DNA of 64,000 nucleotides from Pseudomonadota bacterium (GTDB lineage: Bacteria > Pseudomonadota > Gammaproteobacteria > Burkholderiales > Rhodocyclaceae): positions 58,586 through 122,585 of the forward strand of contig JAKOTN010000080.1 in NCBI GenBank assembly GCA_029776255.1, given 5' to 3'. Positions 1 to 9,348 of the stretch are shown in pieces. Position 1 is the first letter of the stretch. Each line of letters begins with the position of its first letter. The notes beneath the pieces are model-generated. The model saw nothing but the letters and a program-made list of their open reading frames with translations, did no database searches and had not been told where the DNA came from. Both the position numbers and the translations under genes were made by a program.

Positions 1-256
1 GCAGATCGGCGAGCTTGCGCACCCCGTCCATGCCACCCGGCGGGCAGAGATTGATCTCGGCCTCGCCGGAGGCGATCGCCTCGGCGTAAGGCTTGCAACC
101 CGGGTAGCCACACTGGCCGCATTGCGTCTGCGGCAGGATCGCCTCCACTTTCTCGACCAGCGGATTGCCTTCGACCCTGAATTTGATCGATGCGTAACCG
201 AGCGCCGCACCGAGAACGACGGCGCCAAGCGCCATGACCGCCAAGGCAATGATCAT
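1..256 (-). CDS. rnfB: RnfB, electron transport complex subunit B (N-terminal part)
   Basis: Iron-sulfur subunit of the Rnf/Rsx membrane complex, which couples electron flow between ferredoxin and NADH to ion movement, or keeps SoxR reduced. The visible 85 codons begin [18 protein letters not shown], the usual N-terminal membrane anchor. They continue into the Cys-rich motif CGQCGYPGC followed by [21 protein letters not shown], which is the RnfB [4Fe-4S] domain signature. The gene runs off the left window edge, so the ferredoxin-like C-terminal domains are not seen. Its ATG overlaps the rnfA stop as ATGA, so the two are translationally coupled in the usual rnfAB order. The identification is firm for a fragment of this length. 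Confidence 0.93.
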   Translation of the reverse strand, partial: MIIALAVMALGAVVLGAALGYASIKFRVEGNPLVEKVEAILPQTQCGQCGYPGCKPYAEAIASGEAEINLCPPGGMDGVRKLADL

Positions 257-837
257 TGGTACTTGTCCAGCCCGGCGAAGCCCATGAACGCGAGACTCAT
301 CAGGCCAGCGGTCACCATGGCGATCGCCGTTCCCTTGAAATAGGTGGGCACCTCGGCCCCCTCGATGCGTTCGCGAATACCGGCGAAAAGCACCAGCACC
401 AACGAAAAACCCACCGAACTGCCGGCGCCGAACAGCAGCGACTCGACGAAATCGTACTTGTTGGCGACGTTCAACAGCGGAACGCCGAGCACGGCGCAAT
501 TGGTGGTGATCAACGGCAAATAGATACCCAGCACCTGATGCAGCACCGGGCTGACCTTCTGGATCACCATTTCGGTCAACTGGACGATGGCCGCCACGGT
601 AACGATGAACGACAAGGTGCGCAGATATTCCAGCCCAAAAGGCATCAACAGGTAGTGATCGATGATGTAGCTGGCGCCGGTGGCGACGGTGAGCACGAAA
701 GTCGTCGCCGCCCCCATGCCGAAAGCCGTTTCCAGTTTCTTGGACACGCCCATGAACGGGCACAGACCGAGAATCTTGACCAACACGACGTTATTGACGA
801 GCACCGCCCCAACGATGATGAACAGGTAGTGGGTCAT
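253..837 (-). CDS. rnfA: RnfA/RsxA, integral membrane subunit of the Rnf complex
   Basis: Polytopic inner-membrane subunit of the Rnf/Rsx electron transport complex. I chose the ATG that gives [24 protein letters not shown], because known RnfA proteins start at this point and the product (194 residues) matches the usual length of about 193. An in-frame TTG lies 15 nt upstream. The conserved [12 protein letters not shown] motif follows the first membrane segment; a second conserved region with TTNCAVLG lies mid-protein. Strongly hydrophobic throughout, about six membrane spans. It is first in an rnfA-rnfB operon on the minus strand, and rnfB overlaps by four bases. Confidence 0.95.
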   Translation of the reverse strand: MTHYLFIIVGAVLVNNVVLVKILGLCPFMGVSKKLETAFGMGAATTFVLTVATGASYIIDHYLLMPFGLEYLRTLSFIVTVAAIVQLTEMVIQKVSPVLHQVLGIYLPLITTNCAVLGVPLLNVANKYDFVESLLFGAGSSVGFSLVLVLFAGIRERIEGAEVPTYFKGTAIAMVTAGLMSLAFMGFAGLDKYQ

Positions 838-934
838 GTTTGTCGTCGGCAAAAGGTGAAATGTTTCGAAGCGCGGCGATTATCCTCCGCCGATGACCCG
901 CATTCAACCACTTTATCGGCCATCCCTCGATGGC

Positions 935-1972
935 TCAGCGCCGACGGCGCCTGGCCACGGCTCGCGCCGCCTCGGCAACCAGATCGGGACCGCGGTAGAT
1001 GAAACCCGTGTAAATCTGCACCAGACTGGCGCCAGCGGCGATTTTCGCCGCCGCGTCGTCGCCACGCAGGATGCCACCGACCCCGATGATCGGTACCTCG
1101 CCGGCCAGAGCGACCGACAACTGCCGCAACACCTCGGTCGACGAAGCGAACAACGGCGCGCCGGACAAGCCGCCGGCCTGCTCGGCATTCGGCAGACCGT
1201 CCACCGCCGCGCGCGAAATGGTGGTGTTGGTGGCGATGACTCCGTCCATGCGGTGCCGCCGCAACAAGTCGGCAATCGCCCGCAGTTGCTCGTCGTCCAG
1301 ATCGGGAGCGATCTTCAGCGCCAGAGGCACATAGTTGCCGTGCCGGTCGGCAAGCCGCGATTGCGCGGCTTTCAGGCTCCCCAACAAGGCGTCGAGCGCG
1401 TCGTCGCGTTGCAGTTCGCGCAGATTCTTGGTGTTCGGGCTGGAAATATTGACCGTCACATAACTGGCCGCGCCATAGACGCGCTCCAGACAAAACAGGT
1501 AATCGTCGGCGGCTTTCTCGATCGGCGTGTCGAAATTCTTGCCGATGTTGATTCCCAGCACACCGCCGTTCGAGGTGAACTTCGCCGCCGCTACATTGGT
1601 CAACAGCTTATCGACACCGTCGTTATTGAAGCCCATGCGATTGATGATCGCCTGCTTTTCTGGAATCCTGAACATCCGCGGCCGCGGATTGCCCGGCTGC
1701 GGTCGCGGCGTGACGGTTCCGATTTCGATGAACCCGAAACCAATGGCCGCCAAGGCGTCGATGTGGTCGCCGTTTTTGTCCAGCCCGGCGGCCAGACCGA
1801 CCGGGTTCGGAAAATCGATCCCCATCACCCGCACGGGGTCTGGCGGCACGCTCGGGGATAGCACGCAACCGATGCCGGTGGCCCTGAGCAAATCGATGCC
1901 GGCCATGCCGATACCGTGCGCGGTCTCGGCATCGAGGGCAAAAAAGAAATTGCGAATCAGTGGATATAGCAT
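935..1972 (-). CDS. pyrD: Dihydroorotate dehydrogenase (quinone), class 2
   Basis: Oxidises dihydroorotate to orotate in pyrimidine synthesis, passing electrons to quinone at the inner membrane. The N-terminus [20 protein letters not shown] is the amphipathic membrane-association helix of class 2 enzymes. Family signatures include [20 protein letters not shown] (FMN site), [29 protein letters not shown], the [13 protein letters not shown] stretch carrying the catalytic Ser region, LKIAPDL and GVIATNTT. It ends [10 protein letters not shown] followed by a basic tail. The 345-residue length is normal. It is divergent from the small envelope genes downstream in coordinate and 98 bp from rnfA; no shared operon is evident. 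Confidence 0.96.
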   Translation of the reverse strand: MLYPLIRNFFFALDAETAHGIGMAGIDLLRATGIGCVLSPSVPPDPVRVMGIDFPNPVGLAAGLDKNGDHIDALAAIGFGFIEIGTVTPRPQPGNPRPRMFRIPEKQAIINRMGFNNDGVDKLLTNVAAAKFTSNGGVLGINIGKNFDTPIEKAADDYLFCLERVYGAASYVTVNISSPNTKNLRELQRDDALDALLGSLKAAQSRLADRHGNYVPLALKIAPDLDDEQLRAIADLLRRHRMDGVIATNTTISRAAVDGLPNAEQAGGLSGAPLFASSTEVLRQLSVALAGEVPIIGVGGILRGDDAAAKIAAGASLVQIYTGFIYRGPDLVAEAARAVARRRRR

Positions 1973-2210
1973 ACGGTGATTTTACCGCATCGCAGCATCC
2001 GGCGCTTGTCGACACGGCGATTCCTTCCGCGCTTCGCGACCGTCATCGTCGATGCTTTCGGAACGGCAACCGGCGACCGCGTATTTTTCGCGCCGATCAT
2101 ATTAGAATGCCAGCGGGGAAAAGAGGGTCGGGGCCAACCCTGGGCGCGGAACCGCCGATGACCGGAAACAGTCATCGACGGCTCGGCCAGTTGAAAGAAA
2201 GGTACGTGCC

Positions 2211-2582
2211 ATGCAATTGCTGAAAACCACCCTGGCGTGCCTCCTCCTGTGCACGGCCGGCGTCGGAGACGCCCTGGCTGATCGTTGGCACGGCGGCGCG
2301 CGCGTTGGCGTGGTCGTCGGCCCGACCTGGGGACCCTATTACCCCGGTCCGGTCTATTACCCGCCTTACCCACCCTACCCGTCGTACTACCCGCCGGTCG
2401 TGGTGGCGCAGCCGGCGCCACCGGTTTACGTCGAACAGACGGAACCGCCGGCAACCGAGCGTCCCGCGCCGCAATCCCACTATTGGTACTATTGCGCCGC
2501 CAGAAAAGCCTATTACCCTTACGTGAAGACCTGTCCGCGCGGCTGGGTCGAGGTCGCGCCAGTTCCACCACGTCAGCCCTGA
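2211..2582 (+). CDS. Small secreted Pro/Tyr-rich protein, function unknown
   Basis: A 123-residue protein with a clear Sec signal peptide (MQLLKTTLACLLLCTAGVGDALA, cleavage after ALA). The mature part is dominated by short Pro-Tyr-Gly repeats such as GPYYPGPVYYPPYPPYPSYYPP, then an acidic, Pro-rich linker. It ends in a compact segment YWYYCAARKAYYPYVKTCPRGWVEV with two cysteines. That tail (WYYC...YYPYV..CP.GW) recurs in many small betaproteobacterial envelope proteins annotated only as hypothetical. A Shine-Dalgarno GAAAGGT lies upstream of the ATG. It precedes the next lipoprotein gene by 21 bp, so the two may share an mRNA. No enzymatic motif is visible. Confidence 0.8.
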   Translation: MQLLKTTLACLLLCTAGVGDALADRWHGGARVGVVVGPTWGPYYPGPVYYPPYPPYPSYYPPVVVAQPAPPVYVEQTEPPATERPAPQSHYWYYCAARKAYYPYVKTCPRGWVEVAPVPPRQP

Positions 2583-2603
2583 ACACGGCCAGGAGAAAAC
2601 CGC

Positions 2604-3137
2604 ATGAAATCAATGAACAAGTACCCCATAGTCCTGGCCAGCCTGCTGCTCGGTGCCTGTGTGAGCGTGCCGACCGGCCCGACAGCCATGGTTTTGCCGG
2701 GAAGCGGCAAGAGCTTCGACCAATTCCGCCATGACGACGCTGACTGCCGGCACTATGCCTATGTACAAGTCGGCGGCGCCACGGCCGGTGAGAACGCGAC
2801 CAACGCCGGCATCAACAGCGCCATCATCGGCACCGCGATCGGCGCGGTCGCCGGCGCGGCCATCGGCGGGCGTAGCGGCGCGGCCGTCGGGGCCGGCACC
2901 GGCTTGCTGTTCGGTAGCGCGGCCGGCACCGGCGCCGCGCAAAATTCCGCCTACGGCACGCAGCGCCAGTACGACAATGCCTACGTCCAGTGCATGTACG
3001 CCAAAGGGCATAGCGTTCCCGTTGCCGCGACCACGACACGGCGTCAGCAGACGTCGGCGGTCAGCCCGACACCGAACTATAACTATCCTCCGCCGCCGCC
3101 CGGCAACCCGCCGCCACCGCCGCCAGGTTATCGCTGA
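2604..3137 (+). CDS. Glycine-zipper outer-membrane lipoprotein
   Basis: A 177-residue lipoprotein. The signal peptide ends in the lipobox LLLGAC, with lipidation on the Cys. A Cys-containing stretch (FDQFRHDDADCRHYAYVQVGG) is followed by a glycine-zipper core of alternating Gly/Ala with GxxxG spacing (IGTAIGAVAGAAIGGRSGAA), typical of membrane-inserting Gly-zipper 2TM proteins. A second Cys (YVQCMYAKGH) follows. The C-terminus is a Pro-rich tail (YPPPPPGNPPPPPPGYR). It belongs to the broad YMGG/OmpA-like glycine-zipper families; the physiological role is unknown. It probably forms a small operon with the preceding secreted protein. Confidence 0.85.
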   Translation: MKSMNKYPIVLASLLLGACVSVPTGPTAMVLPGSGKSFDQFRHDDADCRHYAYVQVGGATAGENATNAGINSAIIGTAIGAVAGAAIGGRSGAAVGAGTGLLFGSAAGTGAAQNSAYGTQRQYDNAYVQCMYAKGHSVPVAATTTRRQQTSAVSPTPNYNYPPPPPGNPPPPPPGYR

Positions 3138-3355
3138 GACCAGCGGAACCTTTATCGAAACCTCCACCGATCACGGGTTCGGCGAAACGATGTCGGACCC
3201 GCGATCGGTTTACAGTCTCGCAAGCGCAAACACGGCGGCGTGGATGACGTCGGAAACGGCTGACCGGCCTCACGCATCGTGCCCGCGCCGGTCGACGATC
3301 GGCAATCTCAAGTAGAATGTGCCGCCCCACCAACGGAAGCAGACGAACAGCGCGC

Positions 3356-4573
3356 ATGGAACTACAGGGAAAACGAATCGTTCTCGGCGTCAGCGGCGGT
3401 ATTGCCGCTTACAAGGCGGCGGAACTGCTCCGCCTGCTGATCAAGGACGGCGCCACGGTACAGGTCGCGATGACCGAGGCGGCGACGCATTTTGTCACCC
3501 CGGTCACTTTTCAAGCGCTTTCCGGCCAGCCGGTATTCATCGACCAATGGGATGCGCGCATGGCCAATAACATGGCGCACATCGATCTGTCGCGTCACGC
3601 CGACGTGCTGCTGGTGGCGCCCGCCTCCGCCGATTTCCTGGCCAAGGTGGCCAACGGCCTTGCCGACGACCTGTTGAGCACATTGGTCCTGGCCCGCGAT
3701 TGCCCGCTGCTGTTGGCGCCGGCGATGAACCGCCAGATGTGGGAGAACCCGGCCACCCGGCGCAATGTCGCCACCTTGCGCGCCGACGGCATCGCTATCG
3801 TCGGGCCGGCCAGCGGCGAACAGGCCTGCGGCGAAACCGGCCTTGGACGCATGCTGGAGCCGGAGGAAATCCTCGCCGAACTGATCGCCCACTTTCAACC
3901 GAAAGTACTGGCCGGCAAACGCGTCCTGCTGACGGCGGGGCCGACCTTCGAGGCCATCGACCCGGTGCGCGGCATCACCAATCTGTCGAGCGGCAAGATG
4001 GGTTACGCCATCGCCCGCGCCGCACGCGAGGCGGGCGCGCAAGTGACACTGGTCTCCGGGCCGGTGGACCTTCCCGCCCCGCCAGGTGTCGAACGCATCG
4101 CCGTGACCAGTGCGCGACAGATGCACGCGGCGGTGCATCGCCAAATCGCCGCGCATGCCGAAAACGCCGCCGATCTCGACGTATTCATCGCCGTCGCCGC
4201 CGTCGCCGACTATCGGCCCGCCACGTTCATCGCCCAAAAGATCAAGAAAGCCGCCCAAGCCGCGCCACCAATGATCGAACTAAGGCAAAACCCGGACATC
4301 CTCGGCGAAGTCGCCGCCCTGCCGAAACCGCCGCTGTGCGTCGGCTTTGCCGCCGAAAGCGAAAATCTGGCGGCCTACGCGGAAAACAAGCGCCGACGCA
4401 AAGGCATTCCGCTGATCGTCGGCAATCTGATCCACGACGGATTCGGCGGCGACCGCAACACCCTGATCCTGTTCGACGACGACGGTCAGCACCCGCTCGC
4501 GCCGGACTCGAAACTCCGTCTGGCGAGGCAACTCGTGGCACGCATCGCCACGTTGCTGGAGAAACGCCGATGA
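3356..4573 (+). CDS. coaBC: Bifunctional phosphopantothenoylcysteine decarboxylase / phosphopantothenate-cysteine ligase
   Basis: Two consecutive steps of coenzyme A synthesis in one polypeptide (Dfp). I start at [23 protein letters not shown]; the upstream in-frame extension lacks homology-like features. The N-terminal flavoprotein (CoaC) half shows [27 protein letters not shown] with the catalytic His region, and [15 protein letters not shown]. The C-terminal CoaB half starts near residue 185 with the [28 protein letters not shown] motif, then [10 protein letters not shown] and a KIKK segment characteristic of CTP binding, ending in VGFAAESEN. The 405-residue length is typical. The stop overlaps the dut start (ATGA). 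Confidence 0.96.
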   Translation: MELQGKRIVLGVSGGIAAYKAAELLRLLIKDGATVQVAMTEAATHFVTPVTFQALSGQPVFIDQWDARMANNMAHIDLSRHADVLLVAPASADFLAKVANGLADDLLSTLVLARDCPLLLAPAMNRQMWENPATRRNVATLRADGIAIVGPASGEQACGETGLGRMLEPEEILAELIAHFQPKVLAGKRVLLTAGPTFEAIDPVRGITNLSSGKMGYAIARAAREAGAQVTLVSGPVDLPAPPGVERIAVTSARQMHAAVHRQIAAHAENAADLDVFIAVAAVADYRPATFIAQKIKKAAQAAPPMIELRQNPDILGEVAALPKPPLCVGFAAESENLAAYAENKRRRKGIPLIVGNLIHDGFGGDRNTLILFDDDGQHPLAPDSKLRLARQLVARIATLLEKRR

Positions 4574-5022
4574 ATCGCCGCGTGGACGTCAAACTGCTGG
4601 ACGCCCGACTGCGCGACAACCCGCCGCGCTACGCCAGCGCCGGCGCCGGCGGCCTCGACCTGCGGGCCTGCATTGCCGCGCCGCTGACGATCCAGCCGGG
4701 CGAAACCGTCCTGATTCCCACCGGCATCGCCATCCACCTCGCCGACCCGAGCCTGGCGGCGATGATTCTGCCGCGTTCCGGTCTCGGCCACAAACACGGC
4801 ATCGTTCTCGGCAATCTGGTCGGCCTGATCGACTCCGACTACCAGGGCGAAATCATGGTGTCGACCTGGAACCGCGGCCAAACCGCCTTCGCCCTGCAAC
4901 CGCTGGACCGCCTGGCGCAACTGGTCATCGTCCCGGTGCTGCGGATGGATTTCAACATCGTCGAGGAATTTGCCGCCAGCGCGCGCGGCGACGGCGGCTT
5001 CGGCAGCACCGGTCACGCCTAG
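4570..5022 (+). CDS. dut: dUTP diphosphatase (dUTPase)
   Basis: Hydrolyses dUTP to dUMP and pyrophosphate, keeping uracil out of DNA and supplying thymidylate synthesis. The five trimeric dUTPase motifs are visible in order: AGGLDLRA (motif 1), [11 protein letters not shown] (2), [11 protein letters not shown] (3), [10 protein letters not shown] (4) and [10 protein letters not shown] (5). The 150-residue length is standard. Translationally coupled to coaBC through an ATGA overlap, a common betaproteobacterial pairing. The last two bases of the stop codon lie in the CTAG at the left end of the insertion sequence; the protein itself is not altered (see finding). Confidence 0.97.
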   Translation: MNRRVDVKLLDARLRDNPPRYASAGAGGLDLRACIAAPLTIQPGETVLIPTGIAIHLADPSLAAMILPRSGLGHKHGIVLGNLVGLIDSDYQGEIMVSTWNRGQTAFALQPLDRLAQLVIVPVLRMDFNIVEEFAASARGDGGFGSTGHA

Positions 5023-6332
5023 CAGGCTGCTGAAATACCACCTCGCAAACGCGACCGGCAGTACTCAAACGAGTTGTTTTTCATGATGCGGAGGGTGTTT
5101 TCCGTTTTTCGCGCGCATTTGTTGGTGATTCCGAGGTGTATTTTCGTCATATTGCACCCAGTGGACGAATTGCTCCCAACGTGCGCATGCGCGTCAGGTT
5201 GTAGGCAGTCATGGTCAGCACGAACAACTGATCGACCTTGTCCAACCCACGCACCATCACCTGGCGTATCGGCCCGATGAATTTGGCCCAGCCAAATCCT
5301 TGCTCAATGAGTTTGCGCTTTTGCTGGGAGATTGCATAGCCGTCACTGTCGGCAATCTCGTCCGGCACGGCAGAGCGACGATGACTGGTGTTCTGTGCGA
5401 CATGGGGAATGACGTTCAGTTCGGTGAGCGCCGCAATAAACTCCTGAGCATCGTAGCCCTTGTCGGCGCCGAGAGTGACTTCGGCGGATGCATCAGCGAC
5501 TTGGCGAGCATCGGCGATCATGGCCTTGGCGGCTTCCCTTTCCGCATGGCCATCGGCCGTGGTGACGACCGCACTGGCAATGAGCCCGTGACGGTTGTCG
5601 CTCAGGGTGTGCCCCATGTACCGCAACTCGCTGGCGGTATTGCCTTTGCGGTACAGTCGGGCGTCTGGGTCGGTGCGAGAGGCATGGGTATCGTTGCTTC
5701 GCCGCTGGCACTTGAAATTGCCGCCATCGTCATCGCTACCATCTTTGCGCAGGAAACTCTTATGCCCCGCCCAGGCTTGGATCAGCGTGCCATCGACGCT
5801 GAAATGCTCCCCCGAAAGCCAGCCTTTCTTCTCGGCAATGGCCAGTACCGCATTGAACAGTTCGATCACGGCATCGTGGGCAATCAGGCGTTCGCGGTTC
5901 TTGGTGAAAACGGTGGGTACCCAGACAGCATCATCCATCGCCAGGCCGATGAACCAGCGAAAGAGCAGGTTGTACTGCGTCTGTTCCATCAACTGCCGCT
6001 CCGAACGAATGCTGTAGAAGATTTGCAGCAGCATGGCGCGCAGGAGTTTCTCCGGAGCAATGCTGGGCCGACCGCCTTTCACTTCCGCTGCATACATCCC
6101 GGAGAGCAGCGGTTCAATCTCCTTGAGGGCCTGATTCACTATCTCCCGGATCGGCCGCAGCGGATGCTGCGCCGGCACAAAATCGTCCAGACGACGCATC
6201 GTGAACAAACTCTCGGTGAAGGTATCGGCTCCGCGCATGATCAGCTTTGTCTTCTCGGCAATCTTGGCGAACCTCTATAACGCTTTGACCCGCTGTCTCG
6301 TCAACAGGATGAAGGAGTATTTCAGCAGCCTG
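5023..6332. mobile_element. Complete IS5-type insertion sequence
   Basis: An element of about 1310 bp with perfect 16-bp terminal inverted repeats CAGGCTGCTGAAATAC (5023-5038, and reversed at 6317-6332) around one transposase gene. It is flanked by CTAG on the left (5019-5022) and CTAA on the right (6333-6336). Both fit the YTAR target typical of IS5-group elements, but they differ at the last base, so the exact duplication is uncertain (one copy mutated, or only TA/CTA duplicated). It sits between the convergent genes dut and the ABC ATPase. Confidence 0.9.
5147..6238 (-). CDS. IS5-family transposase (DDE)
   Basis: A 363-residue transposase that fills the element. The N-terminal domain (DUF772 type) reads MRRLDDFVPAQHPLRPIREIV, then GGRPSIAPEKLLRAMLLQIFYSIRSERQL. 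The DDE catalytic domain contains FSVDGTLIQAWAGHKSF (first Asp), a second Asp in TLGADKGYDAQEF and a C-terminal KRKLIEQGFGWAKFIGPIRQV with the catalytic Glu. The reading frame is intact and full-length, so the element may still be active. The transposase is transcribed toward dut, opposite to that gene. Confidence 0.92.
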   Translation of the reverse strand: MRGADTFTESLFTMRRLDDFVPAQHPLRPIREIVNQALKEIEPLLSGMYAAEVKGGRPSIAPEKLLRAMLLQIFYSIRSERQLMEQTQYNLLFRWFIGLAMDDAVWVPTVFTKNRERLIAHDAVIELFNAVLAIAEKKGWLSGEHFSVDGTLIQAWAGHKSFLRKDGSDDDGGNFKCQRRSNDTHASRTDPDARLYRKGNTASELRYMGHTLSDNRHGLIASAVVTTADGHAEREAAKAMIADARQVADASAEVTLGADKGYDAQEFIAALTELNVIPHVAQNTSHRRSAVPDEIADSDGYAISQQKRKLIEQGFGWAKFIGPIRQVMVRGLDKVDQLFVLTMTAYNLTRMRTLGAIRPLGAI

Positions 6333-6357
6333 CTAAGGCAACTGTGTTCGATAGCGT

Positions 6358-7254
6358 TCACGATTGCTCAATCGCACGCATGAAAGCCACCTCCAACGAC
6401 AAACTGGGGCGAACCTCCAACAACACATGCCCGGCACGGCGCAGCGCTTCGAGATGCTCCCATAACCCGATACGCGACACTTCGCCGATCCAGCGCCCCG
6501 AAAAATCTTCGCGCATCCCAACAACCGGATTAGTACCGAAAGTCCGCACCAAAACCATTTCCTGATCACCAGCGAGTTCGGCCGGCGAACGGACCGCTCG
6601 CAACACGCCTTCGTGAATCAGACCGAAGCGATCGGCCAGCCGTTCGACATCGTGCAGGACATGCGAGGTCAGGAACAACGTGCCACCGCCGCGCTTGTAT
6701 TCGGAAAGGATATCGACCACGTCGCGGCGACCAATCGGATCGAGGCCGGACAACGGTTCATCAAGAATCAACAGGCGCGGGTTTATGCACAAGGCCTGCG
6801 CAATCGCCACCCGCTGGGTCATCCCTTTGGAAAAGGAGCGCAGCGGCTTGCGCGCGACATGTGCCAAACTCAAACGTTCCAGCCATTCCATGCAGTGTTT
6901 TTCAAGCGAAGCGACGCGGACCCGATGCAGGCGCATCCCCATGCCGAGAACTTCAAGAGGCGTCAGATAATCGTACAAATAGGGATTTTCAGGGACGTAG
7001 CCCAAACCACGACGCGCTGTCGGGTTATCGACCGAAATGCCAAAAATACGTGCCAAGCCCTGAGTGGGTTGAATCAGGCCCATCAAAATTTTTATCGTCG
7101 TGGTCTTGCCGGCGCCGTTGGCGCCAATGAAACCAAAAGCCTCACCAGCGGCCACCGCCAACGACACCCCGGCAAGTGCTACAACAGGCTGCGCACGCCA
7201 AGTTTTCCGATAGCGTTTCTCGAGGTTTTCGACGGTAATCGCGGAACTGGTCAT
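6358..7254 (-). CDS. ABC-2 type transporter, ATP-binding protein
   Basis: Cytoplasmic ATPase of an ABC exporter. Start at MTSSAITVENLEKRYRK, whose ATG overlaps the upstream stop as ATGA. Walker A is GANGAGKTTT, the signature is FSKGMTQRVAIAQAL (a variant of LSGGQ typical of the ABC-2/DrrA group), and Walker B is LLILDEPLSGLDP, with the switch His in LTSHVLHD. The C-terminal third is a separate domain as in NatA/DrrA-like exporters. It is last in the minus-strand cluster pilin - secreted protein - permease - anchored protein - ATPase. The substrate is unknown; the linkage suggests a role in pilin assembly or in a surface property linked to it. Confidence 0.9.
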   Translation of the reverse strand: MTSSAITVENLEKRYRKTWRAQPVVALAGVSLAVAAGEAFGFIGANGAGKTTTIKILMGLIQPTQGLARIFGISVDNPTARRGLGYVPENPYLYDYLTPLEVLGMGMRLHRVRVASLEKHCMEWLERLSLAHVARKPLRSFSKGMTQRVAIAQALCINPRLLILDEPLSGLDPIGRRDVVDILSEYKRGGGTLFLTSHVLHDVERLADRFGLIHEGVLRAVRSPAELAGDQEMVLVRTFGTNPVVGMREDFSGRWIGEVSRIGLWEHLEALRRAGHVLLEVRPSLSLEVAFMRAIEQS

Positions 7255-8099
7255 TTTGTGGCAACGAAAGAGGTATTCAGAACCGGCCAACCCGAGGCAT
7301 CGACACCGAATCCCTGGCCCAAGGGATCTTTTGGGATTTTAGCAATCAGGCCACTGGCAACCAGGTCATCCAGACTTACAAGACCCCGTCCGTGTAGTTT
7401 TCGAAACCGAGTCGCCGCTTCTTGCAGGCTGGCGAGATCCTGCAAGCGCGCAGCCCTGACCTTGAGGTAATTTCGAAAAGCGCCCTGGGGCGAATTCGCC
7501 GCCATTGCCGCGACCATGTCTGCGGCGTTGGCAGTCCGATAACCTTTTTCGATCCAGATCGCTGCAAGACTCTGCAACGCCCATTCATCCTGCTGACTGC
7601 GCACTCGTGGCACGCCCTCCAACAACCACCTGGCACCGGTGGCCGGGTCTTTACGAAAATGATAAAACAAAAATCCGTAGTGAAATAATGGATACCAGTC
7701 GAAAGTGCGCGCCGCCGAGGCCTGGCCCAAAACATATTCGGCGGCGTCGACTTGCCCGTTCCAGGGCAACATTGCCGCCGCGATGTAGTAATTGTCCTCA
7801 TGCGCCGGATTAAACCAAGCGATGTCACGCTGCAGTTTTGCTTGAACCGCATAGTCGTCGGCGCTCATGCGACCCGTATCGGCAACCAGAACACGGAAAC
7901 CGGCGACATTGGCCGCCAGATAACGATCACCACCCGCTAACAGCACTTGTGCGAAACGCGGCAGTGAAATCAGCAATTCCGGCGCGGCCGTATCGGTTCC
8001 GACACTACTCGCCAGTCGCTGTTGCGCCAGGCCATATACCGCCAGCGCGACCGACAATGTACCGAAGAAAACCGACCGGCTACGCCAGTACTGCATCAC
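7251..8099 (-). CDS. Membrane-anchored helical-repeat protein of the pilin/ABC cluster
   Basis: A 282-residue protein with one N-terminal membrane segment (SVFFGTLSVALAVYGLAQQ) and a mostly helical outer part. The body has TPR-like spacing: NPAHEDNYYIAAAMLPWNG, AAEYVLGQASAARTFDWYPLFHYGFLFYHF, then WALQSLAAIWIEKGY. I do not recognise a named family. It overlaps the permease by four bases and the ATPase by four bases, so all three are translationally coupled and probably work as one complex. In Geobacter pilA loci, as I recall them, a TPR-type gene also sits between ABC genes. Confidence 0.75.
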   Translation of the reverse strand: MMQYWRSRSVFFGTLSVALAVYGLAQQRLASSVGTDTAAPELLISLPRFAQVLLAGGDRYLAANVAGFRVLVADTGRMSADDYAVQAKLQRDIAWFNPAHEDNYYIAAAMLPWNGQVDAAEYVLGQASAARTFDWYPLFHYGFLFYHFRKDPATGARWLLEGVPRVRSQQDEWALQSLAAIWIEKGYRTANAADMVAAMAANSPQGAFRNYLKVRAARLQDLASLQEAATRFRKLHGRGLVSLDDLVASGLIAKIPKDPLGQGFGVDASGWPVLNTSFVATK

Positions 8100-8899
8100 A
8101 CAAACTCGCGTTTGGCAAATAAACGACTGGCCAAAAGCAGCAGCAGCAGAATATACGCCAGCGCCATCGTCACTGCCCAGTACACCGACTCACTCGAAGG
8201 AGCCAACTGATACATTGCCCATTCACGCCAGTCCAAACGGGACAAATCGGGCAATACCCACCGGACCACATCGATCACGGGATTGTAGCGGGCAAGCAAA
8301 TCAGCATCGCCATCTGCCCCTTGCGACAAGTAACTCACCGTTGCCCCCAAGGCTTTGCCGGCAATCGCAAAAGCAGCCCCCAGCGCCAACGGCAGCGCCG
8401 TAACCGTAGACAATGCGGCAATACACAAGGCAAACGTGGCGACCAGCGCGGCGTCAAGAGTAAAACCGGCCACGGTAGCCCAGAAGGGCACGCCCAGTGA
8501 CGGTGGGAATTCCTGGCCAAAGCCACCACCGGCCAATAGCACCGCCAGGAGCAGCAACATGCCGAGCACAATCGCCGCCAGCACGGAAAGAGCCAGCACC
8601 GCCGCGAAGCGCCCGGCGAGAAAAGCTCCGCGCGCGACGGGATACGCCAAAGAAAACAGGATCACCCGCCGGTCGATCTCGCGCGCCACCAAATCCTGAA
8701 CCCAGAAAAGATTCAGCAATACCAGGCAAAACCGAATACCGGAAAAGCCGACATCCAGGGCCACGGTCTGCGGCTGGCGTGGAGAAAAATAGCCCGACAG
8801 ATAGGCCAGACCGATCATCAACACGCCTAGCACGAACACCGCCTGAAAACTCTTGCCTCTTAAACCCGCTCGCAAGCCGGATAGCGCGAAGTCAAACAT
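8096..8899 (-). CDS. ABC-2 type transporter permease
   Basis: A 267-residue inner-membrane protein with about six membrane spans (for example FQAVFVLGVLMIGLAYLSGY, LSVLAAIVLGMLLLLAVLL and YWAVTMALAYILLLLLLASRLF). The pattern, with a large loop after the first span and the DLVAREIDRRVILFSLAYPV segment, fits ABC-2 permeases of the NatB/NosY kind. It is encoded directly after the pilin terminator and its own ribosome-binding site is weak, so it is probably expressed much less than the pilins. Partner of the ATPase two genes downstream. Confidence 0.85.
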   Translation of the reverse strand: MFDFALSGLRAGLRGKSFQAVFVLGVLMIGLAYLSGYFSPRQPQTVALDVGFSGIRFCLVLLNLFWVQDLVAREIDRRVILFSLAYPVARGAFLAGRFAAVLALSVLAAIVLGMLLLLAVLLAGGGFGQEFPPSLGVPFWATVAGFTLDAALVATFALCIAALSTVTALPLALGAAFAIAGKALGATVSYLSQGADGDADLLARYNPVIDVVRWVLPDLSRLDWREWAMYQLAPSSESVYWAVTMALAYILLLLLLASRLFAKREFV

Positions 8900-8910
8900 G
8901 TCCGTTCAAA

Positions 8911-8937
8911 CAAAAAAAGGCGTGCCCGCAGCACGCC
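8911..8937 (-). terminator. Intrinsic terminator between the pilin pair and the ABC genes
   Basis: On the minus strand a perfect 7-bp stem GGCGTGC/GCACGCC with a 5-nt loop is followed by seven T. It sits 16 bp after the secreted-protein stop and 12 bp before the permease start. It would stop most pilin transcripts and let a minority continue into the ABC genes. Confidence 0.85.
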
Positions 8938-8952
8938 CTCTGTCCGAAAACA

Positions 8953-9321
8953 CTACGATTGTGGTGCAGCGTCCGAAGCCGCCTTCGCATCAGTATCACC
9001 AGCGGAACACGTCGCTGCCGCGCAAGGGCTACCCGCTACCGAACCGCCGGCAGTCGAACCACCAAAGCGCGACTTGCCTTTACGGGAGCTCGCACCAACC
9101 GTATAGAGGGTCGTCCTGCGGTCATTGCCAACCAGATCGACATTCGCCGAGCATTTCGGAGTAAAAGCGACCTTAACAAAATCGCTGGTACTGGCGGTAG
9201 CCGTAACTGTCGAGGAACCGGCGGCACCGCCGGTACAAAAAGTTTGCTCGCCTGCCGCGTTTGCCGACAAGGGGGTAATCGCCGCAGTCGCAAGAACGGC
9301 GCAGAGAACGATTTTCTTCAT
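8953..9321 (-). CDS. Small secreted Cys-containing protein, possible PilA-C-like pilin partner
   Basis: A 122-residue protein with a Sec signal peptide (MKKIVLCAVLATAAITPLSANA). The mature part is rich in Ser/Thr/Gly/Ala with beta-strand-like stretches (TATASTSDFVKVAFTPKCSANVDL, RRTTLYTVGASSRKGKSRFGG), four Cys (enough for two disulfides) and a low-complexity Ala/Asp tail. It lies 27 bp downstream of a pilin that lacks a globular domain. By position and character it resembles the separate C-terminal pilin partner (PilA-C/Spc) of Geobacter, whose exact sequence I cannot align here. The assignment is inference; other small periplasmic functions are possible. Confidence 0.65.
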   Translation of the reverse strand: MKKIVLCAVLATAAITPLSANAAGEQTFCTGGAAGSSTVTATASTSDFVKVAFTPKCSANVDLVGNDRRTTLYTVGASSRKGKSRFGGSTAGGSVAGSPCAAATCSAGDTDAKAASDAAPQS

Positions 9322-9348
9322 GAGAACACTCCAATCAGGGAAGATGAG

